Assembly: GCA_006538405.1 (NCBI GenBank)
Contig: BJKQ01000009.1
Coordinates: 1,498,001-1,562,000, forward strand
Direction of reading: 5' to 3'
DNA from: Hansfordia pulvinata
Lineage: Eukaryota; Ascomycota; Sordariomycetes; Xylariales
Length of the DNA stretch: 64,000 nt
Below the pieces are notes generated by a model. That model was not told where the DNA came from, did not search any database, and saw only the letters and a list, made by a program, of their open reading frames with translations. Position numbers and translations under genes: made by a program. This document shows, piece by piece, positions 48,150-59,434 of this stretch; the first letter of the stretch is position 1, and each line of letters begins with the position of its first letter.

Positions 48150-49526
48150 TCACCACCGGTCGGCAGTGTACCGCTCGAGGATGTCCCTAACGCGGCGCAG
48201 GGGCAGGGCCTCAACGCGCTCGCCGCGGTTGCCGACCATGGTCTCGGCCATGCACAGGGCGTTGTAGATGGCCTCCTCGGCGGCGTCGGCGGCGGCGGAC
48301 AGCAGGCCGTTGATGGAGCCGTCGTCGACGACGTGGACGGCGAAGGGGGAGGGCTTCCAGGGGTCGACGGCGCGGCCCTCCGGGGTCATCCCTGCACGGG
48401 CACCTCGTTGCCCGTCGACAGCGCCAGGAAGATGTCGCCCGACATGTTGTTGCCCGTGCCGCCGGCGCGCGCCAGGCCGACCGTCGCCCGGCGCGCCAGC
48501 CGCTGCAGCTGCGCCGGGTGCAGCGGCGCGTCCGTCGCCAGCACCACGATGATGCTGCCGTCCTTGCGGTCCAGGTCCCTGTCCCGGGCCCGCGCCGCCG
48601 CCCTCTTAGCCTTGAGCTGCTCCTCCTGGTCTTGCTGCCCCGCTGTGCCCTCGCTCCTTTTTCTCATCTCCACCTCCTCCTCTTCTTCTTCGGCGGCCTG
48701 TTGCGCCGCCAGGATGCGGCCGATCGGCACCCCCGCGATGCGCAGGTCCTCGCGCCGGCCGTAGTTGGCCTGGACCAGGGCGCCGACGGTGTAGGCGCGG
48801 GGCTGGGCGCCGGCGGAGGGCAGGTCGGAGCCGTGGACGACGCGGCTGCTGGAGCCGGTGCCGCCCTTGAAGCGGTGGCAGACCATGCCGTGGCCGCCGC
48901 CGGTGTTGCCCTCGCGGACGGGGGCGCCGGGGGGCGGCGGCGGCGGCGTGGAGGGCGGCGGCGACGCGGTCGGGGCGGAGGGCGAAGCGGGTGACGTCGC
49001 TGAGCAGGCCGTCGTAGGTCTCGGCGACGACGGGCAGCAGGCCCCAGTCCGGGCGGCCGGCGTCGGCGCCGCCGAGGACGTCGAGGGCGAACTGGTAGAC
49101 GCCCTGGTGGGCGGCGCCGACGCCAAAGGAGCCCGTGAGGACGACGGGCGAGTGCAGCAGGCCCGTCTCGGCGATCCAGTGGCTGCCGGTGACCTCGCCG
49201 GCGCCGTTGAAGCGGAAGAGGCCCGCGTAGCAGGCCTTGGTGGCCCAGTCGGCGCGGGGCAGGATCGCCGTGACGCCCGTGTTGACGTTGCCGCCGGCGT
49301 CGCGGATCTCGTCGGTTTGCACGCGAACGCCGGCGACGTCGGTCAGCGAGTTGAGGGGCCCCGGCGCGTAGTCGCCCAGGAAGAGGTTTGGGACGAGGTC
49401 GCGCAGGCGCATGCGAGGCTCCGGCTGATGCTGCGCCTCGGGGGCCGAGGCTGCTGCCGTCGCCGTTGCTGTGGCTGCTGCTGGCATGGTGCTGGCGGGG
49501 GTTGTTGAGACTGTTTCGTCGAGCAT
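48150..49526 (-). CDS. L-aminopeptidase/D-esterase (DmpA/S58 family; two frame breaks)
   Basis: N-terminal-nucleophile hydrolase of peptidase family S58, which cleaves small or beta-amino-acid peptides and amides. A Pro/Ala-rich leader precedes the core: [60 protein letters not shown]. The nucleophile is the Ser in [13 protein letters not shown] (about residue 362), also the site of self-cleavage into two chains in this family. The C-terminus contains [23 protein letters not shown]. Breaks: the GGGGGG run at 48929-48934 has one base too many and the CCC at 48390-48392 one too few; fixing both gives 458 residues. A charged insert ([12 protein letters not shown] to [12 protein letters not shown], about 45 residues) lies before the strand leading to the nucleophile and is not usual for the family. 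No intron seen. Confidence 0.88.
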
Positions 49527-50199
49527 CTGTAGACGACCGACAGACAGGTGCTAGGTCGCCCGCACGCCGCTCGGCAGGGCACCCAGCTCGAGGCTGCTTC
49601 ATTTATACGACGACTTGCTCGGCGGTGGACGCGGCATCATCTCGTCACTGTCGCCCTTGTCATCACTACCACCTAATCACTGGGCAGTGCTCTGCTCGGG
49701 CGCCACAGCGGCTGAGCCAGTGCTGGGCTTAGTGAGGCATCACGTCGTGTCAACGCGACACGGGCGATCGTCCACCTTCCACTTGGAGTCGCGTACGGCT
49801 CAGCTGCGGCCGCTCACGCTGCCATGGGCGAGGGTCAAGTCGGGTCCGCCGTGGCTTGATAAGACGGGGAGTCGATTGGTCATGCCGGAGAAGAGCCGGC
49901 GTGGGTGGGCGGGCTTTGCTGGGGCTGAGTCTCTTCCCTCCATCTTGTCTTTCTTCTCCTTTTCTTTTCTGGTTCTTTCCCGCGACGACTCGAGTGCCTC
50001 GCAGTGTCGAGACAGTCGCTCCCGTCTGGCTCCTCTGACAGTCGGAGGGAACACAAGAGATGCCGGTGAGTGAGTACCCGTAGCCGGTCCTCGGTGGCCC
50101 GAGCATCCGCTCTTCCCGCTTTTGCCGTGATTGCCAGGCGCCGGCCGGGCCGCAAAGTGCGGAGATGTACTCGTATACAGGGCACCTTGGGACTAAATA

Positions 50200-50832
50200 C
50201 ATAAGGTAGGTAGGTATCTACACGTAAGGTACGTAAGGTAAGCGGTGCGGCAGGCGGCGGCGGTGGTGCTCGGCGTCTTTTCCGAGAGGCGTGTCCCCGT
50301 CCCCTCTCCTCACTCTCTCCGCCCACACTCCGTCACCGCCGGCACGCCCTTACCGAGTCGACCACACCGGGCGTTAACACGAGTACCTAGGCTGGCTTAT
50401 ACTACGAGTGCGTGTACACGGCTCAGCATGTGTCTCGCAGACAAGGACTTCTCATGGATGGGATGGGATGGGATAGGATGGGATGGGATGCCGTGTGCAA
50501 TCGAGAGATACCCACTCGTAAGGCACCTAATGAGGTATGTATGTACGCGTAAGTACCTATCCGTACTCGTAGCGTGGGGTAAGGTAGACGGGTAAGCCAA
50601 ACCCCACAGCAGCCAAACGCGGGGGCGGTTTGGAATGCAAATAGTCACGAGCTCACCTTACGATACATGGCCATCCCCCATCCCCACACTCTTGCTCCGA
50701 TCCAGCGGGCTGCACTTCGGCAGACTTGCCCTGCACCAGCTGACGGGCTGCTATGACCTTGAACATTCAGGTATGTACATAATGTATGGAGGTTAGGTAG
50801 GTAAGGTAGGCAAGGTTAGGTAGTTAAGGTAT
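50200..50832. repeat. Dispersed GGTAGGTA/AAGGTA runs
   Basis: Short runs of AAGGTAGGTAGGTA and variants at 50202-50240 and 50790-50832; similar runs occur at 34385, 55485-55510 and 56140-56158. They resemble degenerate tetranucleotide repeats. Confidence 0.6.
50456..50490. repeat. (GGGAT)n pentanucleotide repeat
   Basis: Seven GGGAT-type units, one of them ATAGGAT. The regularly spaced G triplets could form a G-quadruplex. Confidence 0.8.
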
Positions 50833-51098
50833 GTGGCTTTAGAACGGTACATATGGACGCAAGTCTCCGTGCCCTCGAAGCCATTGGCAAATGACATCGT
50901 GGGGTGCGGGACTGTCGTCACCGTCTTCCTCTCACCTGCTATCCCGTCGAATCAGACAACTTGGGGGCCTCCTTCTGTAATTATCCCCTCGACACCTCAT
51001 CACCTCACACGCCGCCGTCCCTTGCCTCCTGCGTACGCCTCTCTCTCGTGATTCGAAAGCTCTCATAGTAGCTGTCGCTCCTCTTCGTCCCATCCACC

Positions 51099-52568
51099 AT
51101 GGTCGCCGCAGTCCGAGTCACGCCCAATGTAAGTCGGCCCCGGGCCAGCCATGCGCAGCACGCCGCTCTGCCACACCACTCCCCCCCATAGGAACTGACA
51201 CGACCGATCCAAACCCGTAGGCGGCGACGAGGGCGGTGAACCTGCTGCGTACCGTCCAGTACACGCACCCGCCCAACTGCCCCTGCCACTCGAACCCGGG
51301 CCACCACCTCCACCACCACCAACAGAAGAGCGCCCGCCCGCAGGTCGAGAGCTTCGCCCGCCGCAATGCCGGCGGCGGAGGCGGCGGAGGCGCCCGCCAG
51401 CACCGCCGCGGCTTCGCCAGCCCGCTCGACCCCTCGCTGCAGAAGGAGTACGCCTTCGAGATGGCCGCCTCGTCCATCCGCTTCGGCCCCGGCGTCACCA
51501 AGGAGGTCGGCATGGACTTTGCCAACATGGGCGCCAAGCGCGTCCTCGTCGTCACCGACCCCACCGTCCGCGGCCTGACCGCCGTCCAGCAGGTCGAGGA
51601 GGGGCTCTCCGGCAGGGCATCGAGTACGAAATCTTCGACAAGGTCCGCGTCGAGCCCAAGGACAGCTCGTAAGTTCGGAAGCCGCCTCTTTTATATCCAT
51701 CGATTCCCCTCGAGTGACTGTCTGTCGTTGTTGTTGTCGTTGTTGGTGGCGTGGTGGTGGAGCATCAAGACCTGCCTACACCCACACCCACACCCACAGT
51801 CAAGACAAATCACTGACAGTGAGGTCAGCATCAAGGAGGCAATTGCCTTCACCAAGCCCTACAACCCAGACGCGTTCCTGGCCGTGGGTGGGGGCTCCGT
51901 CATCGACACGGCCAAGCTGATGAACCTGTACAACGAGTACCCGGAGGCGGACTTCCTCGACTTTGTCAACGCGCCGCTGGGCAAGGGCCGGCCGGTGGAC
52001 CGGCGGCTCAAGCCGCTGATCGCGGTGCCGACGACGGCGGGCACGGGCAGCGAGACGACGGGCACGGCCATCTTCGACCTGGTCAGCCGGCGGGCCAAGA
52101 CGGGCATCGCCCACCGCAACCTCAAGCCGACCCTGGGCGTCTGCGACCCGCTCAACACGCGCACCATGCCCGCCGCCGTCAAGGCCAGCTCGGGGCTCGA
52201 CGTCCTGTGCCACGCCCTCGAGTCCTGGACCGCCATCCCCTACACCGAGCGCACCCCGCGGCCCGCCAACCCCATCCTCCGCCCGGCCTACCAGGGCGCC
52301 AACCCCATCTCCGACATCTTCAGCCTCAGCGCTCTGCGCGCCACCGTCAAGTACCTGCCCCGCGCCGTCCGCGACCCGGACGACTACGAGGCCCAGAGCG
52401 AGATGTTGCTGGCCGCCACCCTGGCCGGCGTCGGGTTCGGCAACGCCGGCGTCCATCTCTGTCACGGTACGTTCTACTTTCTTGAACCTCACAATTCCAA
52501 GTCTTGTCTCTTTGCCAGACGGGGCCCGGGCGGACAGAGAGAAGGGGGAGTGGGGTTCGAAAACGAAA

Positions 52569-52624
<56 letters not shown>

Positions 52625-53108
52625 AAGAAGAAGAAGAAAAGAGTAAGAAAGCTAATAACCACCTCCCTCCACTCACAGGCATGTCCTACCCCATCTCGGG
52701 CCAGAACCCGGGCTACCAGCACCCGGGCTACGCCGTCTCCTCCCCCATCATCCCGCACGGCGTCTCCGTCGCCGTCACCGCCCCATCCGTCTTCCGCTTC
52801 ACCGCCCACTCGAACCCGGACCGCCACCTGGCGGCCGCCGAGGCCTTCGGCGTCGACGTGTCGCGGGTGAAGCGCGAGGACGCGGGCGAGGCGCTGGCCG
52901 ACGCGCTCACCGGGTTCCTGGCCGAGCTGGGGGACCAGCCCCGGGCCTCCGGCAGCTCGGGTTCGGCGCCGAGCACATCGACGCCCTCGTCGAGGGGACC
53001 ATCCCCCAGGCCCGCGTGCTCATGCTCGCGCCCGGGCTGGAGGCGTCGGAGCTCGAGAGGGAGCGGGAGCAGCTGCGGGGGCTGTTCGAGGGGGCTTTGG
53101 ATCATTGA
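51099..53108 (+). CDS. Hydroxyacid-oxoacid transhydrogenase, mitochondrial (two frame breaks)
   Basis: Iron-dependent group III alcohol dehydrogenase of the ADHFE1/HOT type, which couples oxidation of 4-hydroxybutyrate or similar hydroxyacids to reduction of 2-oxoglutarate. Exons: 51099-51128 (30 bases), 51221-51668, 51820-52466 and 52679-53108. The N-terminus is His/Arg/Ala-rich and looks like a mitochondrial presequence. Core motifs are YAFEMAASSIRFGPGV, AVGGGSVIDTAKLMNLY, VPTTAGTGSETTGTAIF, SGLDVLCHALESW (metal ligands in D-x3-H) and CHGMSYPISGQNP (intron 3 splits this metal-binding His segment). Breaks near 51609-51617 and 52939-52947 each lack one base; repaired length is 518 residues, ending LRGLFEGALDH. 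The third intron contains a 45-base GA repeat. Confidence 0.9.
52572..52616. repeat. (GA)n microsatellite in intron 3 of the transhydrogenase
   Basis: About 22 GA units inside the intron 52467-52678. Splice signals GTACGT and CACAG are unaffected. Confidence 0.9.
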
Positions 53109-53138
53109 ATTTTGTTGCGCCGGGGGAGGTGGGGGGGT

Positions 53139-53158
53139 GGGGGGGGGGGGGGGGGGGG
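53139..53158. repeat. Homopolymer of 20 G
   Basis: Lies 31 bases after the transhydrogenase stop codon, preceded by GGGGGGGT. Confidence 0.85.
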
Positions 53159-56100
53159 AGGCGATGGTGCGTCTTTTGAGTGATGTCACAGATGCAGCGC
53201 GGTGTAAAGGGGGAGGGCGATAGGGCGGTTCTTCGGACACCGGCACAGGTAGTTTTTGACCGTGGGATGAGCTGTTTTTTGATGCTCTTTTTTCTTGTCC
53301 TTGGACTACAAATCCGCACAGAGGCGGGTCGTGCTGGGGTCATCCGGGGCCTTGTTTACTGGTAGCGGCAGCGATGAGATTGAACCATGAATAACGGCAA
53401 TGCAGGCCGGGTTTGCGATTCGCACTACGCACAACGCCCAGGCAATGAGCGGGAGAGGTGTCCAAGAAAAATGTGCCCGTGGATACTTGGTGTGAATCCA
53501 AATTGATGAGCATGGTGATACAGGCCCTGGAATCGTCGTCGGGACGCAGTGGAAGAGATTGGACTCACTCAGGGCTTCCTCACCGTTGACCTGCCTGTTC
53601 ACGGCAGGTTCGTCACTCGGGACGCAACCCCACGTCCGGACCGGCCCTTCCCACCGGTCGAGCTGTGTCGATGCTGTGGATGTGCTGTGTCCATGGCGGT
53701 GAATCGACTGGATTGTGGCCGAGCGACGAAACCGGCATCCCTTACTCCGGGGTCTATCGAGTGCCCATCAGACACGTCCAAGCCCACCCTCGCGCCCTTG
53801 ATATGTGCGCTCGCAAGGGACATCGCCACTTGCCGACCAACCTTGGCAGTCTGCCAGTGTCTCGGACCAACAGGCTCTGAGCAACGGTCAGGGCTTGTCA
53901 ACAACCGGTCGCCGCTGCATTGTGCTTTTGAACTCATGGCGTCCCAGCCCCATCGAGACAAAAACTCGTGGGCATGGTTGTGGGCGCCATTCTCAGATCC
54001 TGTGCCTCAGTTGAATGATGGACGTTTGATATCTACCTGATATCTCTGGGGAAGAGGGCGCCTCCTGGAGAGAAAGCAGATGTGTCGAGGATGGCTCAGA
54101 ATCGGCTTTATCGGGGGTCGACTGGTGCTGTCCATACTCGTGATATTTGGAAACGTCTCAGCATTGGGGGTTAATGAACCAGAAGCCCTTTCTCGAGCCT
54201 TTGAATATAGTTTCCTCGCTGCGCAGAGGGGGCATACGACTAACGCTCTGTGGGCCGTTGAACATGATGCGCCTCGAGAAGGCATGTAGGTCTGAGTCCT
54301 TGGGTAGTTACGAGTACAGTCTCATCCATCCAAATTCCTACTCATAAGGACTCTTCCCGTCGCATCCGATAAGATCCATCCGTGTGTAGACTGGGTTCGC
54401 AAAGTCACACACACGCCCACGCCTCGACGCTTCCACCCATGGCAGATCTGTCGGCAACTCGGGTTAATGCGTGAATGGAATACTTGCTGTTCCAACTAGC
54501 CGTTGCCCGAAATCCTTTCTGCTCATTCACTTGTGGCTGGCTGGTAATCTAGAGAACAGGGAAAAGAACTGGTGAACCTCTCAAGTGACCACGCATCACA
54601 GTTGCACGTGGGTTGAAGGGCCAATGGGGCCATCGGCATGGCGGTTCTGGACAACAGGAAGGACGCCAGCCGGTTATTGTAGAGCAAACACCCTGAAGCG
54701 AGCGAAGTATACACCAGGACAGCTGTCGCTTTCCACGATGGCGGGGTTGAAGCTCACGAGTATGAGCCCAGACTCAAGAACTACAAGAGGGTCTGTCTGG
54801 TTTCCGAGCCTGGCTCTCGTGGATCTCGGCTCTGTGCAGCCCGTGACGATACCTCAACGCGGCCAGTGGGGCGTGACCTTGGGTTGAGTCGCTTGCTTCG
54901 TTCGATTCCAGAAACAGTGGCAGCGGCAGCATGTTTCTTACTCACTAACTTGCTTGCCACCTTGCCTACATGTGTTAATTCTTTTCTCTTACTTGGGCCT
55001 TTTCCTCTTTCTCTGAATTCACCCGCCGATACTGGCGCCGCATCCTGCGCAGTAGAACCGGAGGGTTGGCTACTCCGTAGCCCACCAACGACGATGCGCC
55101 ACTCAGCCGCCAGGCGGTGCGCCTACTGCACGCCAGACCGGGGGCCACGGACGCGGGAGTCCCAGATGACAGGCCAGGCACGGCACGGCAGCACACGCCA
55201 CCAGACGCAGGAACAAACCGCCTAGTCCAGCAGCCACCCAGTCCCAGGCTTGGCCGGGCGCGGCAAGCTAAGAAACAACCCAAGATCCGGGGCCAGGTTT
55301 CTCGCTCCGCATCTCCGAACGGCCGACGCTGAGCGCGTGAGTGATGAGTGAGACACGCCCTCCGCATGAACGGCGCGCCCCAGCGTGGTTGTTTGCGATT
55401 CAGCGCCGCTCGGGCTGTGGCGCATTGCGTCCCCGCGGCCCAGGTTGACCCCGGCAGCACGAGTAGTACAAGTACGCGCACGAGTAGGTAGGTAGGTACG
55501 AGTAGGTAGTGCCCGGAATACGGAGTCGTACGAGTAGTAGTGAGCAAGAAACATACCTTAGGTACCCGACTCCCCTCGAGACAGGCAGGGAGCGCCCACT
55601 GCCGCGAGGGGCCATCCATCCACCAACCTGATGACCGTTGGAGCGGAATCAGGAACGGACAAGCGGCCCATCAACGGGACCCTTGCCTCTGGCACCCATC
55701 AAATGCGCACAATGTGTATGTGTGGGTCGTTTCGGCAGGAGGTGGCAAAAAGCTTGGCCGCTTGGCCGCCCAGCGCTCCCTGCTCTGCTCTGCTCTGCTT
55801 CGCTTGATTTGGCCTGTCCTGTCCTGCTGTTCATGGCTGCGGCGCACTCGCCCGTGCTGCTCTGGAGGACCTCACGTAGGGGATATATTAAATCAATACT
55901 CCGAATCCCAGGACCGGCAGCTCGCCTCGCCCGTTGTCGCCCCAGGGGTGCTTTCTCTCGCCGTGCCCTGCTTCTTGGGCACGGCAAGTCGGCAGAGGGG
56001 CTGCTTACGGGGAGTCAGAACGCGCGTTGCGAGGTCCTTGTTCTTGTCTTTGTGTGGTCCGAGTCAGCTGCCGGGACGCTGGAAAGAGAGCGGGCATCCC

Positions 56101-56164
56101 TGGTCGATCTGCCGGCCACTGTACTGAGGCGGCATAGGTATGTAAGGTAGGTAGGTACTCGCGC

Positions 56165-56167
<3 letters not shown>

Positions 56168-56260
<93 letters not shown>
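56168..56260. repeat. (TCTG)n tetranucleotide repeat, about 23 units
   Basis: Perfect 93-base microsatellite, the longest in the window. It produces artificial open frames of Cys/Leu/Ser/Val repeats, which are not genes. The same tetramer on the other strand (CAGA) recurs at 25934 and 26674. Confidence 0.95.
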
Positions 56261-57965
56261 TGCGGGACAGCTCAAGGATTGGCGAAACCAAGCTTCGCAC
56301 GAACCGCACGAACCGCACGAGGGTCGATTGCTGTGCCTGGCGGGTGGCGAGACTGCGGCGGTAGGTCTGTTTCAGGGAGTGGTAAGGGTGATCCTGAACG
56401 GCCGGGATGCCGGGGCGTGCGGGCAGGTGGTCGAGGCCTTGGCCGTCCTCGACGGATGGCGGAGGGAGTCCATTGGGATTCCTGGGCTACAGATGGGTAG
56501 ATACCTGCTTTACTTTACTTTACCCAAGTACCCAACGGACACTATCCGTACTACCGCGTGCATAACCTGGATCTCTACAGAGGAGAGTACTCGCATCTCT
56601 TGGCTGGTGAGCATTGCCGTCCTCCCACGCCTCCAAGTTGGAAACCAATCTATTCTATTGCTCCGTGGGGGGTGATTGGGCGCCTGGTGGTCCAATCATT
56701 ACTTGTATTAGAGTGCCGCGTCAGAGGTAAACAACACGGCGGACTCGTGTGGATGCCCGCAGGGATCGAATCGCGAGCCCGCCGCCCGAGGCCCAGGAAC
56801 CAACAGCAGTGGCTGCCAGGGAGAAGAAGTTGTTATTACGGAGCACTCGCGCGAGCATTGTACTCGTAGCCGCCGCCGCCGCGAGGACGGTCGGTAGGTC
56901 GGTGCCAAGATAGACTTGGCAACGGTCGCGCACGCAAGCGTCCCCCATTTGTTCTCCGCGCGAGACAGACAGACAGACATGCGAGTATCATTGTGTAGTG
57001 AGTGGGCGACGGAGGGCAAGCAGCGTGGCAGCTTACGAGTACTGGTAGGTTGTGGGTCGCAGATCGGATCCCACACAGCTTCAGGGAGAGGACACACACT
57101 GTGGCACTGCGACGCTGTCACTGTGGGACCTCCAAGTCTCGTTCATCGTCGACGGCTGGCCGGAGCCTCGTGGGATTTCTACGAGTAAGGACAATGACGG
57201 ACAGGCAGCACTGATGATACACGCCGGGACACCGGGACACGCACGGGACACGCACGGGACAAGGGCGCGTTCAGTTCAAAGCGTGACGAGTGGGCGAAAC
57301 GGCAGTCCCCAAATCAAGTCGGAAGAAAGGTTGAAAGAAAGAAAGAAAGAAAAAAAAGAGAGAAAGAAAAGAAAAAGAAAGAAAAAGCGGAGGGGGAGAA
57401 AGGGGATACGGATCAGCAGGGGGGTAACAGTTAGAGGCAATCTTCAAAGCCACCCGCCCCCGGCCTTGACCACGCGCTACCCTCCAAAGAGGCAAGAAAT
57501 CGGCACTCGTTGTGGGCTTGGCCCATTGAAAGAGGCGCCATCCTGGGAAACGTGCTCTGATAAGTCCAACCCAGCGTGCCCAGTTCATCCGTTGCCGAGT
57601 ACTCGTGCAGCGTGGGAGATTTGACGACCACTACGAGTACCCGTTACTTTCCATGGTTTGGCGCTTGGTCTGGTCTGTGAGGGCTCCCGCATTTCATGTG
57701 CCACCCTGCCCGACGACCTGCTGTTAAACCACACGACACCACCACCATCACCACCACCACCAACACGGTTCCGGTCTTGGATCTCTTGCATCGTGACGAT
57801 GCTTCATTGCCGTTCCCGGCCTCACACTCTCTTGTAACCTCGCTCGCAGCACACAACGACGACAGCTGTGCTATTCGGTAGTCCGCGGTTGTCAGGAGTC
57901 GTCGTCTTCGTCGTCACCACTCCGCACCCACTCACCCTCGTCACTCTTTTCCCCAGTCGCTCATT

Positions 57966-59434
57966 ATGAAGTTCTCCGCCCTCTCCGCCGCCGCGCTCGG
58001 CCTCCTCGCGCCCTTGCTGGCCAACGCGGCCCCCGTCGTCGACCGCCACGACAACAACAACAACAACAACAACAATAATGACCACGTCTCGCTCAGGCGC
58101 GGCGCTGGCGGCAGCAGCAGCAGCAGCAGCAGGAGCAGCAGCGACAACGACCTCATCTCCGGCCACTACATCGTCCAGCTCAAGCCCGGCGTCTCCCCCG
58201 ACCAGATCAACGCTCACCACCACAAGGTCCGCCGCATGGTAGTAGGAGGAGGTGGCAGCAGCAGCAGCAGTAGCAGTAGCAGCAGCAGCTATCCCACCAG
58301 CACCGGCACCGGCAGCGAATACCCCACCGCCAGCGGGCTCAGCGACGCCCTCGAGCAGGTGGCCGACAACCTCGACGACGTGCACAACATCACGAGCGTC
58401 GACGACCTGCAGGACACGGTGGAGGACATCCTGCAGCCGCTGGCCGACTACGTCAAGCGGACCTTCTCGTTCGGGCAGTGGGCGGCGTACCAGGCCGAGT
58501 TCGACCCGGCGACGGCCGAGAAGATCGGCTGCCTGGACGAGGTCGAGCTGGTCGAGCCGGACCGCCCGCTGCGGCTGTTCGACGTGCAGACGCAGAGCGG
58601 CGCCAACTGGAACCTCGGCAGCGTCAGCCACCGCGGCACCAACTCGACCGACTACGTCCGCGACGCCAGCCTCGGCGAGGGCACCTGGGCCTACGTCGTC
58701 GACACGGGCGTCCGCGCCACCCACCAGGAGCTCGCCGGCCGCGTCACCATGGGCTACAACGCCATCGCCGGCTCCGAGGACGGCGACACGGTCGGCCACG
58801 GCACCCACGTCGCCGGCACCGTCGCCGGCGCCACCCTCGGCGTCGCCGGCAAGGCCGGCATCGTCGACGTCAAGGTCTTCGGCAGCGAGTCCGGCAGCAC
58901 CTCGGACGGGCTCGACGGCTTCCAGTGGGCCGTCAACGACATCATCAGCAAGGGCCGCCAGAACTCGGCCATCATCAACCTGTCCCTCGGCGCCAGCGAC
59001 TCCACCGCCTGGGACAACGCCGTCATCCACGCCTACGACCAGGGCATCCTGACCGCCTGCGCCGCCGGCAACGGCGGCGGCGACGTCCAGTCCTACTCCC
59101 CGGCCGCACCACTCAGTGCCTGACCGTCGGCAACGTCATGGAGGACCTGACCCGCCACCCCACCTCCAACTACGGCCCCGCCGTCGACGTCTTCGCCCCC
59201 GGCACCCACATCGTCAGCGCCAGCTACGAGTCCGACACCGGCACCCTGTCCAAGAGCGGCACCTCCATGGCCACCCCCATGATCGCCGGCCTCGTCTGCT
59301 ACCTGCGCGGCCTCGAGGGCGCCATGGGACCCGAGCCCGTCGTCAACCGCATCGTCGACCTCAGCACCAAGAACATCGTCAAGGACCCCCAGGACTGCCC
59401 CAACCGTCTGGCCTTCAACGGCGTTTCCTCGTGA
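57966..59434 (+). CDS. Secreted subtilisin-like serine protease (proteinase K family; one frame break)
   Basis: Extracellular S8A endopeptidase. It begins with a signal peptide (MKFSALSAAALGLLAPLLANA) and an inhibitor I9 propeptide (HYIVQLKPGVSP near residue 65). Catalytic residues are Asp246 (VVDTGV), His278 (GHGTHVAG) and Ser434 (GTSMATP), with the oxyanion Asn in AAGNGG. A break at 59099-59106 (CCGGCCGC) lacks one base; repair joins SYSPA to QCLTVGNV and gives 489 residues, ending RLAFNGVSS. Unrepaired, the protein would stop before the catalytic Ser. The propeptide carries an Asn/Asp run, Ser-rich tracts and about 60 extra residues with helix-like sequence (SDALEQVADNLDDV) inside the I9 domain. 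No intron is seen. Likely roles are nutrition or host/substrate breakdown; ordinary protease, no toxin features. Confidence 0.9.

Larger units (their letters stand above)
49527..51098. other. Divergent intergenic region rich in short repeats
   Basis: About 1.6 kb between two divergent genes. Contains GGTAGGTA-type runs (50200-50240, 50780-50832), a GGGAT tandem (50456-50490) and two copies of GTACTCGTA (50167, 50563). No supportable gene; open frames cross the repeats. Confidence 0.55.
53109..57965. other. Gene-poor 4.9-kb region
   Basis: No supportable gene. Contains a 20-base G run (53139-53158), a long TCTG repeat (56168-56260), A/G-rich repeats near 57330-57390 and TACGAGTAC/GTACTCGTA copies at 54309, 56860, 57034 and 57632. 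Long open frames at 53549-54040, 54975-55619, 55540-56150 and 57052-57624 lack any domain; most overlap on both strands. Confidence 0.5.

Noticed and set aside
56015..56364. Open frames made of CLSV and DRQT repeats
   Set aside because: Direct translation of the TCTG microsatellite.
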